From Planctomycetaceae bacterium (GTDB lineage Bacteria; Planctomycetota; Planctomycetia; Isosphaerales; Isosphaeraceae): a DNA stretch of 9,756 nt. The stretch spans positions 1 to 9,756 of the forward strand of contig JAFANO010000528.1 of the NCBI GenBank assembly GCA_019232645.1. The letters run 5' to 3'. Positions 1 to 7,902 of the stretch are shown piece by piece. Below the pieces are notes generated by a model. It searched no databases, was not told the DNA's origin, and saw only the letters and a program-made list of their open reading frames with translations. The translations under genes were made by a program, and so were the position numbers. The number at the start of each line of letters is the position of its first letter. Position 1 is the stretch's first letter.

Positions 1-255
1 GGCCTCGCTCGTGCACACGACCACCGGGATGACGCGCGACCGGGGATCTGCCTTGATCCGTCGGCAGAGGTCGAAGCCGCTGTCGCCGGGCAGGCGGAGG
101 TCGCTGAGGACCAGGTCGATCCCGCCCGCCATCAGCCGCGCGAATCCACGCTCGGAATCGGGCACGATCTCCGCGTCGAAGCCCGCGCCCTCCAGGATGA
201 ATGCGAGCTGCTGGGCCTGGGTGGGGCTGTCCTCGACGACGATCACGCGGGGCAT
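1..255 (-). CDS. Response regulator receiver domain, 3' part outside the window
   Basis: This is the N-terminal 85 residues of a CheY-like receiver (REC) domain that accepts phosphate from a sensor kinase. The protein starts MPRVIVVEDSPTQAQQLAF, with the acidic pair E8-D9 that binds magnesium. The phospho-acceptor aspartate is D52 in LVLSDLRLP, and the conserved Thr is T82 in VVVCTS. The conserved lysine and the last strand and helix lie beyond the window edge. The start at 255 is preceded by a GAGG-type ribosome binding site. The N-terminal wording VEDSPTQA is common in stand-alone receivers and in receivers fused in front of histidine kinases or diguanylate cyclases, so the output domain cannot be known here. 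The family assignment is sure; the pathway is unknown. Confidence 0.93.
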   Translation of the reverse strand, partial: MPRVIVVEDSPTQAQQLAFILEGAGFDAEIVPDSERGFARLMAGGIDLVLSDLRLPGDSGFDLCRRIKADPRSRVIPVVVCTSEA

Positions 256-517
256 TCGCTCGTCCTCAACGCTGGCGCGAAGGTGCCATCCACGATCCGT
301 CCCTTAAGAGGCATCCGACAATATTGGCTCGAACCTCGACAATCAGGCCGTTCGAGCTCAGAAAGTGAGAGCCCCTTAGGACTGGTCGACGGCGAGCCGG
401 GACCCTAGGACTGGAATCCTCATCTCCTTGAATCGCAATGGACCTATAAGAAAGTCATATGAGCATTCAATATGATTTTTCACGTGATTCCATTTGGATG
501 CTGAATCGTCGGCGTTT

Positions 518-545
518 TTCACTCTGGCATCTTAGCCACTATACT
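518..545 (+). promoter_or_regulatory. Promoter-like sequence in the AT-richer gap
   Basis: TTCACT (518-523) and TATACT (540-545) are separated by 16 bases. They match the vegetative sigma consensus at four and five of six positions. No gene with a ribosome binding site follows on the plus strand, so any transcript would be non-coding or would encode a very short peptide. This is a pattern match only. Confidence 0.3.
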
Positions 546-1087
546 CACTGCGTCACTTCGAGTGGACCCTAAATCATGGACCACTCAGGCGGCCTGTACT
601 GCTCAGGGCTTGGCTCATGCTCGGTGATGAGTGGAGAGTCATCTCGGGTGGCATACTACGCCCTCCACAAAAGTCGCCGGCAAATCACCCCAACAGGCTT
701 ATTGCCACAGACTTGTGGTAGAATGAGCGATTTGCGGTGCGCCAGACAGATGGACCTTGAGAAATCCCGGAAAATAAGCCGTTCTCCGGTGCCATATCGT
801 TGTCACCGTGGACGGCGTAGGGTGGCATGTCTACGGAGATGAGGGCCTGTTTGCAATCCTTCGGCCCATCAGCGTGCCATTTCGGCAGCTTTGGCTCCAA
901 CTCCAGCGATTTCGCCGCTCAAGACGAAAGTGGTCCCACCGGCAAGACCTCCGCTCGCCGATGGGGTGCTGTCGAAGTCTCTAACGTAACGCGGCCATCA
1001 TTCCCAGTGCTTCAGCCCTTCAACCTGAACTCATGCATCTCCATCGCCGTTTCCATAGGAGTCGTTATGGACGATCGTGCCTTCGAC

Positions 1088-1103
1088 TGCCCCGACGGGG
1101 GCA
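1088..1103 (-). terminator. GC hairpin downstream of the Gly-rich gene
   Basis: TGCCCC (1088-1093) and GGGGCA (1098-1103) form a perfect 6-bp stem with a 4-base loop, about 70 bases past the stop codon of the minus-strand Gly/Tyr-rich gene. No T tract follows on either strand, so a role in termination is only a possibility. Confidence 0.2.
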
Positions 1104-1175
1104 GGGCAAGAGATACGATTGCGGGCGCTGACTCCGCGGCCGGGTCCAGTCGTCGCCCCAGCCACTGGAGACGGG

Positions 1176-1730
1176 TTATCGTCGCGTCGGATAGTAGAAG
1201 TACCCGCCGGTGGCCGGGTTGTAGTAGAGCGGATAGCGGTTGCCGTCGCCCGGCTCGTAATACTGGTCCGTCAGGTAGGGAGCTGAGGTGGTCTGGGTCG
1301 TATTCGTCGTCGGGGCGTAGGAGTAGCCGCTGGAGTAGGTGGAGTACGGGTACGAATACGCGTAGGAGCCCTGGGATGGGTATCCGTAACCTCCATAACC
1401 ACCGTAACCATAACCTCCGCCATAGCCGTATCCGGGGCCGTAATAGCCCCCGCCGAAGAACGGCCAGAAGCCGTACCCGCCGTAGAATGGGTAATAGCCG
1501 TACCCGCCTCTGTAACCGCCATAGCCGCCATTGTAGTATCCGCCATGATGTCCACCCCACCCGCCGTATCCACCACCGCCTCCCATGTGCCCGCCGCCAC
1601 CACCGCCGTGCCCGCCACCCCCACCACCCCCACCTCGCGCGAAGGCCGAGGAGGCGGAGGCGACCACGACTGCCATCGCCAATGCCATCGCGCGCGCACC
1701 CTTCGGGGCGATTCCGATCAATCGATTCAT
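1176..1730 (-). CDS. Secreted glycine/tyrosine-rich protein of unknown function
   Basis: This 184-residue protein has a clear Sec signal peptide: basic residues at the start, a hydrophobic core at about 13-26 (AMALAMAVVVASA), and a likely cleavage site after AFA at residue 31. The mature part opens with Gly tracts interrupted by His (32-62), continues with GGY, YGG and GYG units to about 118, passes through a Ser/Tyr/Thr-rich linker, and ends in a distinct C-terminal block containing YYNPATGGYFYYP (169-181). The start is supported by AAGGAG (1738-1743) seven bases upstream. Composition suggests a disordered, possibly adhesive or envelope-associated protein; this is inferred, not shown. The C-terminal block is not simple repeat and may be the functional part. 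The gene is transcribed away from the MurC-like gene. I do not recognise a named family. Confidence 0.82.
   Translation of the reverse strand: MNRLIGIAPKGARAMALAMAVVVASASSAFARGGGGGGGGHGGGGGGHMGGGGGYGGWGGHHGGYYNGGYGGYRGGYGYYPFYGGYGFWPFFGGGYYGPGYGYGGGYGYGGYGGYGYPSQGSYAYSYPYSTYSSGYSYAPTTNTTQTTSAPYLTDQYYEPGDGNRYPLYYNPATGGYFYYPTRR
1280..1650 (-). repeat. Low-complexity region encoding Gly/Tyr repeats
   Basis: Imperfect short units built on GGC/GGT and TAT/TAC codons (seen on the plus strand as CCGCC, CCATA and CCGTAA runs) recur irregularly through the middle of the Gly/Tyr-rich gene. Unit length varies, so this is coding low complexity rather than a true tandem array. It opens long spurious frames on both strands. 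Confidence 0.6.
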
Positions 1731-2058
1731 CGCTGCTCTCCTTGAGGTCTCTCCATACTCTCCGGGTCCCGGAACCTGGATTCAGGCCGCTCCCGGATTT
1801 CCCTTCTACGACGCGGGGGCGCGTATTGATCGTTTTGAAGTCCCGGACGGGGACGAATTTTTTTCACCAAATCGTTGGATTCCTGGGCAGACGAGCACGG
1901 AAGAGCTTGTCGTGGGTCGCGGTGACGGCCCGCTCGTGATTCAATCGAGGTTCACTGGTGAAGTTGACGCGACGAATGATGCCCCGACCCCCCACTCAAC
2001 CCTTCCCCTGGCAAAGGGGGGCCTTACACCCGCGGCCGGTGGGAGCCTCGCGAGTCGC

Positions 2059-2088
2059 TTGACGCCCCTCCCTGGGTCTCGCTACCAT
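2059..2088 (+). promoter_or_regulatory. Candidate promoter of the MurC-like/murB operon
   Basis: TTGACG (2059-2064) and TACCAT (2083-2088) are separated by 18 bases. The first matches the -35 consensus at five of six positions and the second the -10 consensus at four. Transcription would start near 2095, giving a leader of about 140 bases before the MurC-like start. It is the best vegetative-type promoter in this intergenic region, but it has been judged by eye only. Confidence 0.4.
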
Positions 2089-2226
2089 GTCGCCCGTGAG
2101 CGGGCCATCTCTGTCGTCAGGAAAGATTGTGAGCATTGTTCCCGACGGTCCGATATTAGGGCTGAGGAGGGCAGGGGCTGCCGACCCGGCGTCGGCCGTC
2201 GCCTGCCCGACGGCCGCGAGGCGGAC

Positions 2227-2232
2227 AAGGGG
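2227..2232 (+). promoter_or_regulatory. Ribosome binding site of the MurC-like gene
   Basis: AAGGGG lies three bases before the in-frame ATG at 2236 and nine bases before a second in-frame ATG at 2242. Spacing favours the second start, giving a protein two residues shorter. The choice does not alter any domain. Confidence 0.45.
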
Positions 2233-2235
2233 CGA

Positions 2236-3651
2236 ATGCCGATGGATCGAGGGCGACGGGGACGAACCCGCGCGGAGGTCGTGCCCGCGCATGCGCACCT
2301 GGTGGGCATCGCGGGACGGGGCATGTCGGGTCTGGCCCAGATGCTCGTGCGGCGCGGTGTGAAAGTGACCGGTTCCGAACGGGACGTGGGCCCGATCGTC
2401 GACCGGCTCAGGCGACTCGGCGTGCGGGTCCACGCCGGGCACGCACCGCCGGCCTGGCCCCGCGCCGCGGGGTGGCTGATCTGCGCCCCCGAGATCGGCC
2501 GGGCCCACCCCGATCGCCTTGTCGCCGACCGGCTCGGGATCGCGCGGGGTTCGCCGCTCCGCTGGCTCAAACATCTGAATCCGCCGTGCATCGGGCTCGC
2601 CGTGGCGGGCCGGCGCGACGCTGGCGCCGCCTCGGCGATGATCGGGTGGACGCTGGTGCGTGCGGGCCTCGACCCCACGGTCGTCCTGGGGAGGGCTGTC
2701 CCCCAGCTCGGGGGCTGGGCGCGCCTGGGCTCGGGATCGCACTTCGTCGTCGAGGCGATCGCGGGTCCCGACGGCCTCGGGCCGCTGGGCCCCGCGGTGG
2801 CCGTCCTCCTGGACGTCCCGCCGGGGATAGGGTCCGGTCCCGCCGCGACGGCCGAGGCGCTTCGGCAGTTCGCGGCCTCGGTCCCTCCCGCGGGGCTGAT
2901 CGTGGCCCGCGAGGGGAGCGGACGGGTCGAGGAGGCCCTCCGGGGCCTGGCGACGACGGTGGAGCGGATCGCGCTCGAGCGCGGGAGCGACTGGTGGGGC
3001 GCCGACCTCCGCGAGGAGCGAGGCCGGTTCCGGTTCCGGGTGTTCCGCAGGGGCCGGTTCGCCGTCGAGATCCGGCTCCAGGTGCCGGGCCTGCGCAACG
3101 TCCGCAGCGCCCTGGCCGCGGTCGCCGCCTGCAACCGGCTGGCGTTGCCGACAGCGGACATCAAACAGGGCCTGGAGGAGTTTGACGGCCTTTCGCGCGA
3201 TTTCGAGTCCCGCGGGAGCTACCGAGGTGTTACTCTGATAGACGACGAGTGCCAGGACGCGTCGGCGGTCTCCGAGACGTTGGCCATCGGGCGGCAGGTC
3301 TTCGGTGCTCGACGCCTTTGGGCGGTCTTCCTCCCCGCGGGGGTGGGGATCGCCCCCGAGGACGTCGGCCCCCTGCTCGCCGCGCTCGCGGTCGCCGACC
3401 ACGTCTTGGTCACCGAGGGCCGCCCGACCGCGGCTTCGGACCGGGGCGCGAGCGGGAGCCGGTCGCTCGTCCGCTCCCTGCTGGAAGCGGGGGTCCGGGC
3501 ACGCTGGATGGCGAGTCTCGACGATGCGATCTCTGACCTGGACCGGCATCTCGAACCCGGCGATGTGCTGTTGACGGTCGGGGCCGGTGACGTGGGGACG
3601 ATAGCCGATGCATTCATTCGACGACTTTCGCGACATCGTCAAGGCCGATGA
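2236..3651 (+). CDS. MurC-family protein with lost active-site motifs (probable pseudo-ligase)
   Basis: The 471-residue product aligns end to end with MurC, the cytoplasmic ligase that joins L-alanine to UDP-MurNAc at the cost of ATP. The N-terminal Rossmann motif is kept (HLVGIAGRGMSGLAQML, from residue 21). The ATP-binding loop, normally AGTHGKTTTTAM, reads AGRRDAGAASAM (124-135): the Walker A lysine is A129 and the threonines are gone. The acidic EADESD motif reads EAIAGP (173-178). The C-terminal DDYGHHP reads DDECQDA (336-342), and QPHRF has become LPAGV. Later fold landmarks, such as VPGLRNVRSALAAVAACNRL and LLTVGAGDVGTIA, are recognisable. Length is normal for MurC and the frame is unbroken with GC-rich codon use, so this is not an ordinary decayed pseudogene. 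It overlaps murB by 44 bases, suggesting translational coupling. Ligase activity by the known mechanism looks impossible; a structural or regulatory role is inferred. Confidence 0.85.
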   Translation: MPMDRGRRGRTRAEVVPAHAHLVGIAGRGMSGLAQMLVRRGVKVTGSERDVGPIVDRLRRLGVRVHAGHAPPAWPRAAGWLICAPEIGRAHPDRLVADRLGIARGSPLRWLKHLNPPCIGLAVAGRRDAGAASAMIGWTLVRAGLDPTVVLGRAVPQLGGWARLGSGSHFVVEAIAGPDGLGPLGPAVAVLLDVPPGIGSGPAATAEALRQFAASVPPAGLIVAREGSGRVEEALRGLATTVERIALERGSDWWGADLREERGRFRFRVFRRGRFAVEIRLQVPGLRNVRSALAAVAACNRLALPTADIKQGLEEFDGLSRDFESRGSYRGVTLIDDECQDASAVSETLAIGRQVFGARRLWAVFLPAGVGIAPEDVGPLLAALAVADHVLVTEGRPTAASDRGASGSRSLVRSLLEAGVRARWMASLDDAISDLDRHLEPGDVLLTVGAGDVGTIADAFIRRLSRHRQGR

Positions 3652-4489
3652 GCCGCTGGCCCCCCATCTCTGGTTCCGGCTCGGCGGGCCGGCCGCGTTC
3701 CTGGCGCGACCCCGGACGCTCGACGAGCTGGTCGGGCTGCTCCGGCGCTGTCGCGACGAGTCGATCCCTTTCAAGGTCCTGGGCGGCGGGTCGAACGTCC
3801 TGGTCCGCGACGAGGGGGTCAAGGCCCTTGTCCTCCACCTGGAGAGCCCCGCGTTCTCCGACGTCACGATCCGCGACGGCCGGATTGAGGCCGGCGCGGC
3901 CGTGCCGCTGACGGCCTTGATCTCGCAATCGACCCGCGCCGGGCTGGCGGGCCTGGAGTTCCTGACCGGGATCCCCGGCACGGTCGGCGGCGCCCTCCTG
4001 GGCAACGCGGGCGACCGCCAGGTTTCGATCGGCCAACTCGTCGATCGCGTCACCGTCATCGACGCCGCCGTCGAGATCAAGGTGCGCGATCGCGACGACC
4101 TCCGCTTCGCCGATCGCGAGTCGAACCTCGATGAGCTCGTGATCCTCTCGGCCGAATTCGCCCTGGAGCGGGCCAACCCCGAAGTGGTCGTTCGCAGGAT
4201 GCGGCGGATCTGGATCGTCAAGAAGGAGAACCAACCTTACGGGCATCAGTCGTCCGGCTGCATCTTCAAGAACCCCACCACCGACCTCAGCGCCGGGATG
4301 CTGATCGAGCAAGCCGGGCTCAAGGGGACCCGGTTCGGGGGCGCCGAGGTCTCCGACCGGCACGCCAACTTCATCGTCGCCCAGCCCGGCGCATCCACCT
4401 CCGACGTCCTCCACCTGATTGACCAGATCCGCCAGCGCGTCTGGCAGCAATTCGGCTACGAGCTGGAGCTCCAAATCCAGATCTGGTGA
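3608..4489 (+). CDS. murB: UDP-N-acetylenolpyruvoylglucosamine reductase
   Basis: MurB is the FAD enzyme that reduces UDP-GlcNAc-enolpyruvate to UDP-MurNAc with NADPH, the second committed step of peptidoglycan precursor synthesis in the cytoplasm. At 293 residues it has the short (type II) form. FAD-binding motifs are clear: GGGSNVLV (59-66) and TGIPGTVGGALLGNAG (120-135). The proton-donor loop reads SGCIFKNP (216-223), with Cys218 in the place of the serine of E. coli MurB. The YRxS element reads DRES (169-172), keeping the arginine but not the tyrosine. The C-terminal LIEQAGLKG and SDRHANFIV segments are typical, and acidic residues lie near the end (E285, E287). The ATG lies inside the end of the MurC-like gene, with GGGGA (3594-3598) nine bases upstream. 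Apart from the Cys and Asp changes it looks functional. Confidence 0.95.
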   Translation: MHSFDDFRDIVKADEPLAPHLWFRLGGPAAFLARPRTLDELVGLLRRCRDESIPFKVLGGGSNVLVRDEGVKALVLHLESPAFSDVTIRDGRIEAGAAVPLTALISQSTRAGLAGLEFLTGIPGTVGGALLGNAGDRQVSIGQLVDRVTVIDAAVEIKVRDRDDLRFADRESNLDELVILSAEFALERANPEVVVRRMRRIWIVKKENQPYGHQSSGCIFKNPTTDLSAGMLIEQAGLKGTRFGGAEVSDRHANFIVAQPGASTSDVLHLIDQIRQRVWQQFGYELELQIQIW

Positions 4490-4521
4490 CGGCCTCGTGT
4501 CGGCCGTCGCGGGGATACCGG

Positions 4522-4549
4522 CGGTCCGATCCCGGGCCTCGGTCCGAGG
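4522..4549. promoter_or_regulatory. Palindrome and direct repeat between murB and the ftsQ-like gene
   Basis: CCTCGG-T-CCGAGG (4537-4549) is a perfect 6-bp dyad around a single base. Its CGGTCCGA core also occurs at 4522-4529, 18 bases upstream of the copy at 4540-4547. With almost no loop it would make a poor hairpin; a protein-binding site is a possibility. The 245-base gap (4490-4734) holds nothing else I can name. Confidence 0.25.
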
Positions 4550-4721
4550 ATGTCGCGGCACCCGGCCCTTTCAAATCCGGTGGAGTGTCACGGGAAGAGG
4601 CCGATCCGTCGGAGGGGGCCCGACCCGCGAAACAAAGGGGTGGATATCACCTCTGCTTGACCGTATGATCGTATGAGGTGGTCTCGTCCTTCACACCCCG
4701 TGCTCAAGTCCGGCGCGAGGC

Positions 4722-4726
4722 AGGAG
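4722..4726 (+). promoter_or_regulatory. Ribosome binding site that sets the FtsQ-like start
   Basis: AGGAG sits eight bases before the ATG at 4735. The frame stays open upstream to a GTG at 4678, but that codon has no good ribosome binding site and the extra 19 residues look like untranslated leader. This supports the start at 4735. Confidence 0.6.
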
Positions 4727-4734
4727 CCCAGGTG

Positions 4735-5814
4735 ATGGAGCACCGCGAAGCCGCTGGGATGGCCTCGGCCGAGGCTCGGCCCCGCGACTCGGATCTCGAC
4801 CCGGACCACGTCCGATGGTTCGCGCGCTACCGCACCCCACCCATCATCCATTGGTTGACGCCGCCGCGACTCGTCCCGATCCTGCTGGCCGTTGCCGTTG
4901 CCGTGTCCGCGCTGGTGGTCGTGGGCACGCAGGCCCTCCGCTCGGCCGTCCGGTGGCTGGAGGGGCGGCCTCCGTATCGGGTCGGATTCCGCGAGATCGT
5001 GCTGGTCCCGCCCCCGCCGGCCTGGTATCGCGGCGGGTCGGCGCGGTTCCTCGACCGGGTCCTCGCGAACTCGCCCGGGCGGGGCGAGATGCTCTCGGTC
5101 CTCGACGAGGACCTCGGGGCGCTGGCCAACGACTTTAAGCTGTACTCCTGGGTGGCGAGGGTCGTGCGCGTGCGGCGGTCGTATCATCGGTTCGAGGTCG
5201 CGCTGGAGTATCGCGTCCCGGTCGCCTGGGCGGAGTTCGAGGACCTCCGGGAGATCGTCCTGGACCGGGAGGGGGTTATCCTGCCGCGCGAGGACTTCGA
5301 CTGGGAGGCGGCGGGCCGCCTGGTCAAGGTCTGCGGCCTGAAGCCTCCCCAGGATCCCCGGCCCGGGATCGCCTGGAAGATGGGCGACGCGGCCGGAGGC
5401 CTGGAGCAGGCCGACCACCTCGTCCTCGCCGCCTCGCGGCTGGCGGCTTTCCTGAAACCGATGGCCGACCGGGACCAGCGCGAGGTCCCGGCCTTGCGGT
5501 TCGTCGCCGTCCACCCCGCCGTCCACCCCTCGACGCCGAACTGGTGGTGGGTACAGCTCGGCGACGAGGTCACCGGCGACGAGCTGATGATCCTCTGGGG
5601 CGAGCCGCCCGGGGCCGAAGCCCCCGGGGAACTGTCGGCCGAGGCCAAGTGGGCGATGTTCCGCGACTGGGCACGCCGGAACACCCCGCAGTTGGTCAAG
5701 CGCCCCAACTATTTACGGTTCTCAAAGGCCGGCATCGCCGTCGCCCGGGTCGGCGAGTCGGCCGGCCCGCGCCGAATCGCTTCGGGAGGAAATCGCCTCG
5801 GGGTGTCCCATTAA
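4735..5814 (+). CDS. FtsQ/DivIB-like bitopic cell division protein (divergent)
   Basis: The 359-residue protein has a cytoplasmic N-terminal tail, one membrane span at about 44-64 (LVPILLAVAVAVSALVVVG) and a large extracytoplasmic part, the topology of FtsQ/DivIB. After the span a POTRA-like stretch (about 81-150) leads into WVARVVRVRRSY and EYRVPVAWAEF, then IVLDREGVILP (174-184). This resembles the FtsQ beta domain, where a V.R..P..l.i.v.eR.PVA segment is followed by LVD..G.vl. The last third has a strand-rich segment including NWWWVQLG (269-276). In FtsQ this domain binds FtsL/FtsB and helps activate septal wall synthesis. Position after murC and murB is the usual dcw order and strengthens the call. 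It is longer than E. coli FtsQ (276 residues), and similarity is remote. A general planctomycete membrane protein of other function remains possible. Confidence 0.65.
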   Translation: MEHREAAGMASAEARPRDSDLDPDHVRWFARYRTPPIIHWLTPPRLVPILLAVAVAVSALVVVGTQALRSAVRWLEGRPPYRVGFREIVLVPPPPAWYRGGSARFLDRVLANSPGRGEMLSVLDEDLGALANDFKLYSWVARVVRVRRSYHRFEVALEYRVPVAWAEFEDLREIVLDREGVILPREDFDWEAAGRLVKVCGLKPPQDPRPGIAWKMGDAAGGLEQADHLVLAASRLAAFLKPMADRDQREVPALRFVAVHPAVHPSTPNWWWVQLGDEVTGDELMILWGEPPGAEAPGELSAEAKWAMFRDWARRNTPQLVKRPNYLRFSKAGIAVARVGESAGPRRIASGGNRLGVSH

Positions 5815-5876
5815 GGAAGGGTGCGTTCGGCGGCCCCGGCGACGAGACAGCACGACACCTGAGACCGTCGGTGAAG

Positions 5877-5884
5877 AGGGAGGG
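5877..5884 (+). promoter_or_regulatory. Ribosome binding site that sets the SecA-like start
   Basis: AGGGAGGG lies seven bases before the ATG at 5892. The frame is open upstream through the end of the ftsQ-like gene, but that part has no SecA similarity. The site fixes the start and shows the gene is translated independently, 77 bases after its neighbour. Confidence 0.6.
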
Positions 5885-5891
5885 CGGCGTC

Positions 5892-7841
<1,950 letters not shown>

Positions 7842-7881
7842 GCGCCCGCCTGGCGGCGAACCTCGCGCACCTCGCCGCTCC

Positions 7882-7897
7882 CCTCGACGGCTCGAGG
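7882..7897. terminator. Hairpin between convergent genes
   Basis: CCTCGA and TCGAGG form a perfect 6-bp stem around the loop CGGC, in the 61 bases between the convergent SecA-like and DUF1570-like genes. Its place suits a bidirectional terminator. There is no T tract on either side, so intrinsic termination is not proven. Confidence 0.3.
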
Positions 7898-7902
7898 ATC
7901 CC

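Larger units (their letters stand above)
256..1175. other. Long intergenic region without a convincing gene
   Basis: These 920 bases are visibly less GC-rich than the flanking genes, above all around 430-830. Open frames exist (for example 576-842 on the plus strand and 685-900 on the minus strand), but they lack ribosome binding sites, show mixed third-position use and match nothing I recognise. The stretch contains a promoter-like pair at 518-545, a direct repeat TAGGACTGG at 377-385 and 406-414, the 8-base palindrome CAATATTG at 319-326, a small hairpin CCACA-GACT-TGTGG at 705-718 and a GC hairpin at 1088-1103. It must hold the promoter of the response regulator on the minus strand, which I could not place. 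It could be a decayed gene, an untranslated RNA, or plain spacer. Confidence 0.6.
1731..2235. other. Intergenic region between the Gly-rich gene and the MurC-like gene
   Basis: These 505 bases separate two divergent genes and so should carry both promoters. A plausible plus-strand promoter lies at 2059-2088; I could not place the minus-strand one. A T run (1858-1864) and a short hairpin CCCCT-GGCAA-AGGGG (2005-2019) are present. The frame of the MurC-like gene is open through the whole region, but its codons there do not look coding and it has no start codon between about 2080 and 2236. No gene is supported. Confidence 0.55.

Noticed and set aside
705..718. Hairpin CCACA-GACT-TGTGG as a terminator
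   Set aside because: The stem is only 5 bp, no T tract follows and no gene ends nearby.
1067..1175. ATG at 1067 with AGGAG (1057-1061) five bases upstream
   Set aside because: The frame continues as the antisense of the Gly/Tyr-rich gene and gives an Arg/Ser-rich product with no recognisable feature, so the ribosome binding site match is probably chance.
1380..1640. CRISPR-like or tandem repeat array
   Set aside because: Units are irregular, short and without spacers; they encode GGY/GYG low complexity.
827..1939. Long plus-strand open frame of 370 codons
   Set aside because: It runs antisense through the Gly/Tyr-rich gene, and the product is a low-complexity Arg/Ser/His mix. It has no ribosome binding site, while the minus-strand gene has a signal peptide and a good one.
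2005..2019. Hairpin CCCCT-GGCAA-AGGGG as a terminator
   Set aside because: The stem is 5 bp without a T tract and lies between divergent genes, where no terminator is needed.
1585..2235. Upstream extension of the MurC-like gene to the first ATG of its open frame
   Set aside because: The added 217 residues begin with a proline run that is antisense to the Gly-rich gene, have no MurC similarity and would include the candidate promoter. The MurC N terminus starts naturally after 2236.
2087..2362. ATG at 2087 as the start of a separate upstream gene or a frameshifted MurC N terminus
   Set aside because: The frame differs from that of the MurC-like gene, the MurC Rossmann motif is complete from 2236, and the product has no recognisable feature.
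1996..4221. Minus-strand open frame of 741 codons opposite the MurC-like gene and murB
   Set aside because: It is an antisense shadow typical of GC-rich genes. The plus strand has clear family motifs, whereas the minus product is Arg/Pro-rich without domains.
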